From Halichondria panicea (lineage: Eukaryota > Porifera > Demospongiae > Suberitida > Halichondriidae): DNA of 64,000 bases. A model generated the notes under the pieces. That model was not told the DNA's origin. It was given only the letters and a program-made list of their open reading frames with translations, and did no database searches. Positions 1 through 16,760 of this stretch are shown here, in pieces. Location: NCBI RefSeq assembly GCF_963675165.1, contig NC_087380.1, forward strand, positions 6,270,071 through 6,334,070, in the 5' to 3' direction. A program made the position numbers and the translations under genes. The stretch's first letter is position 1. Every line of letters begins with the position of its first letter.

Positions 1-109
1 GTCAATACAATTGGATAATGGAATCAGCATTCTCATTGTTCTGTATGTTGATCCCATACCTCAGGGGACAATATACATTGTGTACGTGTACACTCAAGCA
101 GACACTAAC

Positions 110-6233
<6,124 letters not shown>

Positions 6234-6391
6234 TTCTTTCGAGCTTGTTAGCAGGATTTGCCACGTTTCTAAATAATGCCCATTATATTCCTAATTAAAG
6301 CCCCCCAGCAATAGCTGCATGCAGTGAAGTTAGCTTAATTTTTGCAACGTTCTTTCTGTGTTGTCAACCCTCTTGCAGACCAAGAAACTCA
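6234..6391. promoter_or_regulatory. Putative bidirectional promoter, kinesin / RANBP3
   Basis: Only 158 bp separate the start codons of two divergent housekeeping genes. No TATA or CCAAT element stands out. A pyrimidine-rich TCTTGCAG just before the RANBP3 start could be a 3' splice site for an untranslated first exon. Confidence 0.5.
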
Positions 6392-9300
6392 ATGGCACAG
6401 ATAGGGCAAAAGGTGAGCCATAATTTCATTCAAAATTCGCCTTGTAATTATGCATATAAACACAAATGATAAAAATTAATAATGTTTCTTTTAATATATT
6501 CACTGCAGAGGCCTAGTCATGATATCGATGCTGACACTAGCACGGATACGATAGCGAACGATGACCTCATACAAGCGTCACCTTCTAAACGACCTGCCAA
6601 AGGATTGTCGAATTTTTCTTTCCGACCTTCCCCCCTCCAATCAGCTACCAAAGGATTTGCACTTCGCCAGAGCTCATTAAAGGCACCGCCGATAGCTGTT
6701 GCCGTGCCAACCCCGTCCAAGACCGCCAGTGCCGAGTCCATTTCTGAACAGTCTATTGAAGTGGAAAAATGTAATTACAGGAGAAGTTTGCACGCGCAAA
6801 AAATTGCTTACTGCACTGTGACTGAAGAATATTAAGTCTTGTGGCAACGTAAAGAATGTTCTGCTCTTATTGCCTCAATTTTAGCCTTAGGTTCCGATAA
6901 AATATAATGCCTGACCATAGTAAGTGGTCAGTATACATGCAGTGCAAGTAGACTGGAAGTACCTACGTTGTTGGATCCACTGTTATACTGGTGTAGGCTA
7001 CTAAAGACCACGTTTAGTATTGGTAACCTAAAGTATTGGCTACTGAACAACAGTAATTGACCCTGAGACCTTCACATGCTTACATGTACACAAATACTTA
7101 ACGATTTCCAAATGCTTGCATTCTTTTAGACCACTTGATAGTTGGTAGTACCTCGAAATGTTGTCGTCAGGTCAAAGCCTTATTTTTTAAGTGTTCCCCA
7201 ATGTCATGTTTCACTATCATTATGATGTATACTATTACCCCGCCTTCTCTTCTTCTTTATACACGTACATGTTCATGTAGCTACCAGTGGCTTCTTGAAG
7301 ATGAGTCAGGAGAGCATCAAGCTGGTGGGTGTGTCCAGTGTCAGCATCATGGCCGGTGAGGGGAAACCCGTCATGACAACCGGTGGGACTAGTATTGCTG
7401 CCATTGTCTCACACTCACGAAGTCCGTTCCTTCAATCAGAGTAAGCAAACAGTCCTTATTAGACAGCTGCTATATAGCCATGATTTATGATTAAGCTTGT
7501 TTCTCTTGCTTACAGGACAGGTGGTTTTAAATCAACTGTGGGCAGGTGAGCTTTGTTAAACCATACATTGTATAACATGTACATAACTATAACGACAGTA
7601 ACATGTGCCTAGTACTGTACCAGTACACCTGACAACACGTAGCAACAGTTATCTTACGTGACATCAGTTGTATGTGTTTTGCCAGGTACATGTACGTAGC
7701 TGCTATAAGGCAGCAATGAACATGTACAGCATCGAAATTGCTGCATTGACCTTCTCATGTGCTTTCCCGTCAGTGCTACTGGTATTCAAATGTGTATATA
7801 GCTAGAGTCCATACTTTTATCATAGTTACAATATTTTCTCCTCTTCAGTTCGTCAGAGAACTACTTTTCAGCTGCCAGTCAGACTAAGTCTGCGACCACG
7901 CCCTCCGACAATGGGGAAACCCCTGGCAATCAGGCAACCGAGGAGGGGAATTCCCCAAACACAAGTGTACGTTAATCGTCATCCTTCAGTGTCCGTGTAG
8001 TCCATGCACGTCTGTCAATTAATCATCAAACTGCATTGCTTGACTGTCAGTAACGCCACGTTTTGGTGACATTGTCTCTTTCTTTCATACAATTTAGTTG
8101 AGCCTGCCAAAAACTAAGCACTTGTTAACATTAACTACAATGTATACTCTTATATATACACTATACACGATTTTATAATCTTACCTAACTCTAGCTGTTA
8201 GTTGTTACATGTACTTTTCATACTTATAGATGTTTCTGGATAGTTCAAAGTCCAAACCCCTGTCGGACAAAGGTGGTGACAGTGTGGAGCAGGGGGTGTT
8301 TGGAGGTGCATCGTCTAGGCAACCAATACTGCCAGAGGTTCACGCATTCACAGGTGAGTCGGTGTACCAAGCACTACGTAATACAGTAGTTTCAAATAAG
8401 AAACTCTTTTGATTGCAAATTTCGAGTTTTGCATAGGTTACAAACAAACGAAGACTCGCAAATGAGAGGGCATACTCTTCGCATACAATTTGCAATTGTT
8501 AGAAATGCAATAGGGCTTGTACAGTGTCATTTACTGCAAATTATTAACTACGAATTCGAAACTCGGTGTACGTACGGTACCTGTATGTGGTTGAGTGGGT
8601 GTGCCTTGTTTGGCAGGTGTGTTTAGAGTCGTGCGATTGTCAATTTCAATATAATGTGTTGTGAGGTTCTCCCCTATAGAACCCCCCTCCCCATATTTAT
8701 GTAGAAGCTGAATGAGTTTTGGTTACAGTAGAAGCCAATTCCCTGTGTGTGGTCATCACTTGATACAATACAGTTTTTACGTGTATAAGTACTGTGCACA
8801 GTAGCTGTTACAGTGGTATAATTATGTAGCAACAGCCTATAGCAGTGTGGAAGTATCAGGTGTTGATGTGTATAGTTCGAGGAAGCGTTGCATGAGTACA
8901 TATGTGGCTTGCTTTTACTTCCAGCAGCAGTGATAATAGGACGTCTTGGTTTTCACCCAGGTGGCAATTTATTCCTCGTTTTGTAGAACTCTAGCGAGCA
9001 TCACTTACAAACCACCATCGTTACCATGCACCTCGAAGCATACTTTTTTGATCTATATAGGACCCTCCACTGTTTTTTGCATCTTGGTTAATACAGAGTA
9101 TATTTTACATGTACAACCTGATACATTCATGACATGTACATGTATCACTCTCTCAATTAAACGTTTCGTGCATGGTAAAATCATATGTACCATTGTACTA
9201 CATAAGTTATTTCCTCTAGCTACATGTACAAAAGTTATTTCCTCTAGCTACATGTACATAAGTTATTTCCTCTAGCTACATGTACATAAGTTATTTCCTC

Positions 9301-12300
9301 TAGCTACATGTACATAAGTTATTTCCTCTAGCTACATGTACATGTATGTGCTCTGCTATAATTATAAGAATGTGTTGTTAGTTAGTTAGTTAGGTTTGTA
9401 TGTCCACAATCTGACTAGTGATTCTCCTGGGGGGAGGGGGTGGGTGTGGTCTTCTCCACACCTCCCTGTAGTGATCGTCAGTGACTGGGTCGATGACGTC
9501 CAGAGCTGGCTCTCTCAGCTGGTCCAGTCTCACAGCAGACTGAATGATAGGCGGGTCATACAGGAGGTGTGGCTCTATGCAAGGAGGGGGCGTGTTCACT
9601 GTGCGGCCAGTATAACTGTCTACAGATTGTGTATCTTCAAACACCGAGTCCTCTGAATCGCTACTGTCCTGAATCAGTGCCACTAGCTCATAGTCTCTGT
9701 ACTGTCGTCTTGTGAAAATGCGTCTCAATTTTTTCCATGTTTCGGTATTTTTAAGCATGCAGTCGTAGACATGGTAGCCAAGGATAGCCAAAAACGTTAT
9801 AGCAACGATTGAGATAGATGTGATGATGACGGCTGATTGGTTTCCATTAGACTCTCTCACGTGATACGTAGCTGCCGATAAAACGATGATGTTGATTAAG
9901 AAGAAACTTTCCAGTGTGTCTAGTGCCCAGTTTTTGTATATTCTTGTGTTTAGGATCTTCAGAGCTACCAGAAAGATGGCTATGCAGGTGATGCTCAGTA
10001 TTGTGACTGACTGCTCGGCTATTAATGTTTGTAATATATTTTGAGCTATTCTAATGAACAGGAGCAGCCCCACCCAGTAGCGATGCTTAGGGTCAAAGGG
10101 GGCATGATAGGCATCAATGAATGCGTTGTACTTGGGATGTTTGGTCCATTTCATAAGCTTCCTATCAGAAAATCGAGTTAGCCATTGCCCAAAGAATAGC
10201 AGTATGGTGTATATAGCTCCTAGGACTATTATAAAGAGAGAGAAAACAAAGAGCACAATTCTGTGACTTGATCCAAAGTAGGGCATGTTAGCATCAAACA
10301 GCCACGCAATCTTGTAAGAGCCATCTGGTTGCTTAAGGTGTGTATACTGGAGTCCTGCTATGATGGTGCCTAGTAGCTTTGAGTAGGAGAGGAGTAAGAG
10401 AGTGCTCAAAGTGGCCACCGGGTTTTTGTGTGCTAGAAGAGTGGCAAATCGCTTTGAGTACTCACATAATACGATTATGATGATGGTGAGTAGAATTAGG
10501 TAGGACGGAAATGCCAGCTGTAATAGAACCTTTGTATTGGAATCCATTCCATCGTAGAAGCATGTCTCGATTCCAAAGTCTAGATTAAGCCATGATATGA
10601 ACACTCTTATAAAAAGTGTTTCTTGTCCCGAAAAGAATACTGGTTTAGCTGCACCGATTATGTTAGCGTAGAATATGAGTCCGTGGATTGTTCCTATGGC
10701 TACTGTCATATTTAGAATTAGAATAAACGCAACAAGTAAAATTCCTAGGCCAGCAAAGGGCACAATAAGAGACAAGTACTGATTTGTGCATGGCTTGCAT
10801 TTTGACGAGCCAAGAACTAAACTAAGTCCATATTTGCATTGCCCACATAATAGTTTTGTACGATTATAAGCACACTGCATATCAGGTCCACCATTGACCT
10901 CGAATGTAATATTAACCGGTCGTGGTTGACAGTAATCGAATGGACAATGATGAATAATGAGACCATTGTTGCTTTCACTTTCATTAACGTAGCCAACCCA
11001 TTTGTTTTGTATCAGCTGTATGAGTTCATCTTCAGAGCAGGTGGCTACTGTGCTTAGCTCTGTGACACACTCACAAATGCATTCTGTGGCTGATTTTGAC
11101 GGCTGAAATCCGATAGGGCAGTCACAAGGTAGAAAGATCACGTTTACAATTCTTTTAGAAATGCCTCTGTTACCACAAGGACCGTCGGCATAGAGATCTA
11201 TTTGAATGGTAGGTTTGTCAGAATACACATTATATAGAAGCTTTGTACACTTGTTAGAAATGCCTCTCTTTACTTGCTTCTCCTTGAATCTGCCAATACT
11301 GCTGTTCAAACTGAATGCAGCAAGTACCGTTGCGGCCATTTGTGTTTGAATGTGGTCGACTGCTGTCACTTCAACTCCAAATGTAGCTCCCCTTCTTGTA
11401 AATACATTCTGTTCCATAACTGTACAGTCGTACGTATTACCAGCTGTACAAAAGCATACCTGAACTGCATCAGAAGCAAAATGCTCTTTTAGTTCATTTG
11501 TAGATAATTTCATTCCGTTTCTGTGGTCGTGTCTGAAGAAAGCCATAGCTCTTATATAGTTTAAGCCTGTGACATTTTGCGAGTAAGCTTCCACGCTCGG
11601 TGAACATCTGTCTAAGAGTCCACCGTATATGTCATTCCCTTTGTACTTGGCTCTGTTGTTTGTGAATGATATGAATGTGTAGTCGTGATGGTGACCGGCA
11701 TGATCTAAAGATGCATCAAGATTGATGGCCGTGTTCAGTGTTAGTGTTTGCATGAAACACTCAGTCTGTAATTGCTCTGCCTGTTCGTCTCTCTTCTCAC
11801 ACACAGTACCAGCTGCAGTACTGTCTACAACGTATAGAGCTCCTCCATTATATGCTCTGTTGCTGGTGAAAGCCACTCGTCCAATTGCTATATCGTCTGG
11901 TGTAAAGGAAACGTTGTACACATACACTCTTGAGTTCTGCTCCAGAAACATAGCTCCACCGTGGACGCCCGTATTGTTCGATATGTCCACTGTCCCTCTC
12001 GACACTTTAAAGATGGAAGAAATTAGTGACACACCACCTGCTTGCTTAGTTACGGCCGTGTTTTGGCTTATTTGCATGCCCTGTTTGCTATTGAATATTA
12101 TTTTGCTTTGATAGGCATATATTGCCCCTCCAGCATGAGTGGCTGTGTTCCCTTGTAACGTCACTCTGCAGTATATGAGCAGCTGACTTTCAGCCAAGAA
12201 TAGACCACCACCAAGTTTAGCTTCGTTGTTTGCGATGATTACACTTGAGTTTCTGAACACGATAAAACTCTGTGTGCTGACTATTGCCCCGTTCTTGTTG

Positions 12301-15300
12301 CCCGTGAATGTATTAACTCCACTCAGCTCGACAATGCTGTCCAACATGTAGAGAGCATTACCTTCGTTGTGTATGTAAGAACTGTTATGGCTTGTCAGTG
12401 TGGTACCAACTATAGACACTGTTGTTATATTTCTCTGTGAATTATCCTCGAAAACACAATTGCTTATCTTTGCATCTCCATCTATAACGTGTAACGCAGC
12501 TCCAGCTAGCGTAGCTTGATTGCTCGTGAATATCGCTTGTTCAATGTTGGCAAAATCTTGAAATGTGGCCACAGCTCCACCAACGTATCCAGTATTGTTT
12601 GTGTATATGTCCTTTGCACTGAAATAGCTGCCGTGGACAACCTTTACAGCTCCACCGTAGTACACTGCTGAATTATTAACAAAAATATTGTGTGAACTTC
12701 GATAAACTCCATTTCCAATATTTCTCTCAAAAAGTACGTGCACAGCTCCTCCACCATCGCAAGCGGTGTTGTAAAAAAATTGATCATGTGAGCTCGTATA
12801 TTGATTTTTCCCATTGTCGTTGAACTCCACATTGACTCCGCCCCCAGTATACTTCGCACTGTTGCTATGAAACATGTTTTGTACACTGTAGTATGATCCA
12901 TTATCTCTTAGTATAACGTCCATCCCCCCTCCAACATACGCTGCAAAATTGTGACGAAGCCTGTTTTGTGAACTGTTATAAATCGCATTGTCTGTAACGT
13001 ATGTGTGTACACCCCCTCCGCCCCCTCTTATGTCATCTGCACTGTTTTGGCTAAACAAATTGTCAATGCTGTGATAGTAACCGTGGTTCCCAAGAAATAG
13101 GCTAACTGCTCCGCCGAAATTCTTTGCTATGTTGCGAATAAATTCATTTTTCTGGCTGTAATAGTAACCTGTGTTGTCGAGCTGTTCAACTAACGCCCCA
13201 CCCATGTTTGCAGTGTTGCTGAGGTAGAGGTTTTGTGAACAGTTGTACAAACCATGCTCTCCCATCGTGACATAGCTTGCCCCTGCTTGGTCTTCAGATG
13301 TGTTGTTGATGAACGTGTTCTGTGTACTTGTGTAATACCCTTTGTCCGCGTGTGTCACATGACCAGCTCCTCCTTTGTGTTTGGCTGTATTGTGTGTAAA
13401 TTCGTTCTGTGTGCTTTGAAACTGACCACCTGTGGTTAGAAATGCAGAAAATGCTCCTCCATTGAATTCAGCTTTGTTATTCGTAAAATAGCAATTAGAA
13501 ATAGTCATATTGGTCACACTGACCCAAATGCCACCTCCATCACCATCAGCTCTATTACCGGTATAATTATCGCTTTTAAAACTACATGTAGCTACATTCG
13601 TTGTCATGGCAACTGCGCCTCCGTCCATCTTTGCATGGTTATTCGTGTAGTCATTATTGGAGCTTGATAGTGTCCCGCGTCGTACATAGATTGAACCACC
13701 GTAGTCTGCTTTGTTGCTTGTGAATTGACAGCCTGAAATACTTATAAAATCGACCTCGGCATAGACTGCCCCACCCAAACTGTAACGAAACGTGTTTGAA
13801 GCTTTATTGCCCACAAATGTAGTGTTGATTATTTGAAATAGATGTGCGTTTCGTACGAATAGTACTCCCCCTCTTATATCTACTTGACATTTTGTGCAGG
13901 TGGCTTTATTTTCTTTCAGGATTGAGTCCAATATCATAACATTCTTAATTTCTTCCAAGTGTATCACTCCACCATTTATTTGTGTTAGCCCTCTTGCCTG
14001 GTTGTCAGTAAAGTTACTCTTGGCTATAGTGAAGTCGTGAGCACCCACGACTGACAGTGCACCTCCACGAATATACGATGACGTAATGTTTTGCTGTTGA
14101 ATACGATTATTTGTGAAGCTACTCCTCAGCACAAGCATGGATTCTGTTTGCCTCACTTGTATAGCTACATGTATTTGTTCACTAATTTCTTCATTTTCAA
14201 TCCCCGTCTGTATATTGCAGTCTTGAATTGTGACCCTCTTTGTCTGACTGATTTTCAATACCGTTTGTCCGCGTATGATCATTACAAGCCCTGCAATATC
14301 CAGTGTGTGCACATTACTCACAATAAAACCACTAGATCCTGTAACGTTGACAACTGTATTGCCTCCAGCTATGGAAACATTGCTGATATTCACGAGTGAG
14401 ATGTATCGGTCTAGTCGGTGCACTCCTGAGGAGAGGACCATTGTCAAAGCATCGTCCACACTCGGGTTGCTTAGACTACCAAACTGTGCTAATGACATGC
14501 ACCTATCAGTGCTGTACAGCTGACACATGTGATCGTCGGGTACAATATGGTAGAGGGTGGAGGTAGCAATACTCGTGACTGCTAGGAAACTGATGATCAC
14601 ACTTGCAGTGTACATAGTTACTGCTACTAACTGCACACTGTAATTTTCGTATAATGTAATTGAGAGTTAGCTTACATAAATGTTAGTCTTGCTGCATCAC
14701 AGGCTTGGTCCAGTTCCTTTTTTAACATTAAGGCTCTTTTGAACTGAAGTCGTTGTATCGAGTATGAAAATGAAAGTGTTTACACCTTATCCATCCATGG
14801 ACACGTGTTGTTGCAGTTGTGCATATAATGTATAGATAAAGCTAGTAAAACAAACAATTTCGTTGTTGTTTTGCAAAACAGTGTCTTAAAAACAACAAAA
14901 CAGTGTCTTTGACGATGCATTTGAACTCTCTTATTTTTTGCCAGCACTGGCTTAATTGGGAGTGTTTTTGCCAGCACTGGTTGTGGCACACTCACTCTTG
15001 AAGTACTTTGCTACAAAATTAAATGTTTGAGCTATACGTGCCCCCTCCCTTTGCAGGAGAAGAGAGTGAGAAGAATATTGTGCTCATCTCTGCCAAGCTC
15101 TACATATTTGAGGGGGACACTCGGACGTGGAAGGACAGGGGGCGGGGTGAGATACGCTTGAACGACTCGGCCAAAGATGAAGGAGTTTTCCAATCAAGAC
15201 TGGGTACACAATGCATGACACACACACACACGTTACGTATGAATGTTCTTCCATTAACTCCACAGTTTTTAAATCGCATAGCGCCACACACACACACTCT

Positions 15301-16443
15301 ACACACTACTCCCACACACCACACATACATTACCCCCCACACACACACACCACCCCCACAGTGATGAGGGCCTCAGGCACGCACCGAGTCCTACTCAACA
15401 CACACCTCTGGTCTCAGATGTCGTGTGAAAAGGCTAATCAGAAGAACCTTCGAATCACAGCACAGCACTTGAACTCAACTGAAGACATTGGAGTCTATCT
15501 TATCACGGTTAGTAGCTGTCTAAATGGTGCTTTGTGCATAATGGGATGTTTTGAGATGTCGGACTTTAGTTTGTGAGTAAGGTGTACAGTTACTGCATTG
15601 TCTATGACTAAGTGGTCTATTTACCCTCTGCTGCATGTGCACTGCTGGAAATCTCTCTCTGTAGCTGCTGACCTCCGCCAGCAATAACTTCTCTAGTTTT
15701 CAAATTTAAGTTACAGGAATGTAATGAATACTTATTTGTACTCGTACGTGTACGTGCAGTAGCTATAGACTAATTGATATTATGTAAATTCAATTACACA
15801 CCCACACACCACACCATATACATGTAGGGGGCGGCCAAGGACATTCAGACGCTCTTCACAGCTATCGACAGACGAATACAAGCTCTCAAACGCAACGTAC
15901 TCTCCGACAACACAGAGCAAGCCACAGATCCCTTGGAACCCTCCAACACAACGACCATATTGCCTGATGATGAGGAAGACAAAGACGAGTCTATCTCTCG
16001 GCAGTCCAGCCCAGACTCCTCCCCTGAGGCTATACGAGTGCGGGCCATTGAGCGGCCGCCCGTGATATCAGTGTCCAATGTTGATAGGGCACAAAGGTCA
16101 AGGAGCTCAGAGCCATCTACTGATGAAGGTTAATATTTTGCCATAGTACAGTATAAAATTAATTCACTTGTTTGGGAATCAATTGTACAGTAACTGGTGA
16201 CCTTTATTGAGAAGTTGTTTTGTACACAAACTGTTTATTTGGGATCTGGGTGCCTGGCCTTTGATGTACATTAATTGCTTTTAATTGGCTATTTTTCAGT
16301 TTAGTGTTATGTAGGTTCACTGTATCAACATAATTATTACATGCTCTTGGTCATTACATGTGTGTACTCCAGGTGGCAGCAAGTCTCCACCCCCTGACGA
16401 TGAGGATAAAGCCACACCCACTTCTGCACCCATAACCCGTTAA
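6392..16443 (+). CDS. RANBP3: Ran-binding protein 3 (nuclear export cofactor)
   Basis: Ten coding exons: 6392-6412, 6509-6770, 7281-7440, 7516-7545, 7849-7966, 8230-8353, 15057-15203, 15362-15507, 15828-16128, 16373-16443, giving 459 aa with every junction in frame. Residues about 1-245 are low complexity and Ser/Pro rich. The RanBP1-type Ran-binding domain spans about 245-365 (LYIFEGDTRTWKDRGRGEIRLND region, then VMRASGTHRVLLNTHLWSQM); the WxxRGRGxxRLND core is diagnostic. The acidic, serine-rich C-terminus resembles vertebrate RANBP3. RANBP3 binds Ran-GTP and CRM1/XPO1 and stimulates nuclear export. The splice FTG|EESEKN across the 6.7 kb intron restores the TGEE that precedes this domain in relatives, which supports the long intron hosting an antisense gene. 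The start MAQIGQK is the least certain part; a longer 5' exon is possible. Confidence 0.9.
9203..9345. repeat. 28-bp tandem repeat, about 5 copies
   Basis: Unit TAAGTTATTTCCTCTAGC plus TACATGTACA, nearly perfect. It lies in the large RANBP3 intron, just beyond the 3' end of the nested antisense gene, so it may fall in that gene's 3' UTR. Confidence 0.9.
9390..14636 (-). CDS. Giant intronless beta-helix ectodomain / multi-pass membrane receptor-like protein
   Basis: An uninterrupted frame of 1,748 aa. Residues 1-26 form a signal peptide (alternative start at Met8). About 30-1000 is a long series of imperfect ~25-30 aa repeats with the pattern N-x-A-x-x-x-GGA-[VI]-x-V, separated by NxF[TV]xN turns. 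This is typical of right-handed parallel beta-helices of the Pmp/pectate-lyase-like class and is rich in N-glycosylation sequons. About 1000-1285 is Cys-rich and ends in CGQCKYGLSLVLGSSKCKPC. About 1290-1622 holds eight or nine hydrophobic segments. About 1623-1748 is a cytoplasmic tail with acidic-serine stretches, tyrosines and a PHPPPPPRR motif. Sponge and cnidarian genomes encode similar unnamed proteins; function is unknown, and surface recognition or adhesion is only a guess. The gene lies entirely inside a RANBP3 intron, antisense, with no introns of its own. Confidence 0.9.
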   Translation of the reverse strand: MQLVAVTMYTASVIISFLAVTSIATSTLYHIVPDDHMCQLYSTDRCMSLAQFGSLSNPSVDDALTMVLSSGVHRLDRYISLVNISNVSIAGGNTVVNVTGSSGFIVSNVHTLDIAGLVMIIRGQTVLKISQTKRVTIQDCNIQTGIENEEISEQIHVAIQVRQTESMLVLRSSFTNNRIQQQNITSSYIRGGALSVVGAHDFTIAKSNFTDNQARGLTQINGGVIHLEEIKNVMILDSILKENKATCTKCQVDIRGGVLFVRNAHLFQIINTTFVGNKASNTFRYSLGGAVYAEVDFISISGCQFTSNKADYGGSIYVRRGTLSSSNNDYTNNHAKMDGGAVAMTTNVATCSFKSDNYTGNRADGDGGGIWVSVTNMTISNCYFTNNKAEFNGGAFSAFLTTGGQFQSTQNEFTHNTAKHKGGAGHVTHADKGYYTSTQNTFINNTSEDQAGASYVTMGEHGLYNCSQNLYLSNTANMGGALVEQLDNTGYYYSQKNEFIRNIAKNFGGAVSLFLGNHGYYHSIDNLFSQNSADDIRGGGGGVHTYVTDNAIYNSSQNRLRHNFAAYVGGGMDVILRDNGSYYSVQNMFHSNSAKYTGGGVNVEFNDNGKNQYTSSHDQFFYNTACDGGGAVHVLFERNIGNGVYRSSHNIFVNNSAVYYGGAVKVVHGSYFSAKDIYTNNTGYVGGAVATFQDFANIEQAIFTSNQATLAGAALHVIDGDAKISNCVFEDNSQRNITTVSIVGTTLTSHNSSYIHNEGNALYMLDSIVELSGVNTFTGNKNGAIVSTQSFIVFRNSSVIIANNEAKLGGGLFLAESQLLIYCRVTLQGNTATHAGGAIYAYQSKIIFNSKQGMQISQNTAVTKQAGGVSLISSIFKVSRGTVDISNNTGVHGGAMFLEQNSRVYVYNVSFTPDDIAIGRVAFTSNRAYNGGALYVVDSTAAGTVCEKRDEQAEQLQTECFMQTLTLNTAINLDASLDHAGHHHDYTFISFTNNRAKYKGNDIYGGLLDRCSPSVEAYSQNVTGLNYIRAMAFFRHDHRNGMKLSTNELKEHFASDAVQVCFCTAGNTYDCTVMEQNVFTRRGATFGVEVTAVDHIQTQMAATVLAAFSLNSSIGRFKEKQVKRGISNKCTKLLYNVYSDKPTIQIDLYADGPCGNRGISKRIVNVIFLPCDCPIGFQPSKSATECICECVTELSTVATCSEDELIQLIQNKWVGYVNESESNNGLIIHHCPFDYCQPRPVNITFEVNGGPDMQCAYNRTKLLCGQCKYGLSLVLGSSKCKPCTNQYLSLIVPFAGLGILLVAFILILNMTVAIGTIHGLIFYANIIGAAKPVFFSGQETLFIRVFISWLNLDFGIETCFYDGMDSNTKVLLQLAFPSYLILLTIIIIVLCEYSKRFATLLAHKNPVATLSTLLLLSYSKLLGTIIAGLQYTHLKQPDGSYKIAWLFDANMPYFGSSHRIVLFVFSLFIIVLGAIYTILLFFGQWLTRFSDRKLMKWTKHPKYNAFIDAYHAPFDPKHRYWVGLLLFIRIAQNILQTLIAEQSVTILSITCIAIFLVALKILNTRIYKNWALDTLESFFLINIIVLSAATYHVRESNGNQSAVIITSISIVAITFLAILGYHVYDCMLKNTETWKKLRRIFTRRQYRDYELVALIQDSSDSEDSVFEDTQSVDSYTGRTVNTPPPCIEPHLLYDPPIIQSAVRLDQLREPALDVIDPVTDDHYREVWRRPHPPPPPRRITSQIVDIQT

Positions 16444-16760
16444 ACTGTACTCATTTTATATATATATAATAATATGTGCTCGATGATCATGCAATCTCTT
16501 TACTTTGTACTTAACTTCTGATTAGGTTATAAAATCATGTATTCTCATACATACATTATTATACGTTATTATCATTGTATATAATTATACCACATATGAA
16601 TTTGATGGCAATAACTATCTATTATAATGTCAATTTAGAAGGGCTGCTATTATAATGTTACATCTGGGCATAATAATAATCATTATTTTGCTGTTTCAAT
16701 TCGAAAGAAAACAGATTTATAGACACAGTGATGTCGAAATAATTTAATAACGGAACACAA

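Noticed and set aside
9390-14636. Bacterial origin (Chlamydia Pmp-like) by horizontal transfer
   Set aside because: Beta-helix repeats resemble Pmp only in pattern. Multi-pass membrane domain, N-glycosylation sites and long cytoplasmic tail fit an animal surface protein, and base composition does not differ obviously from neighbours.
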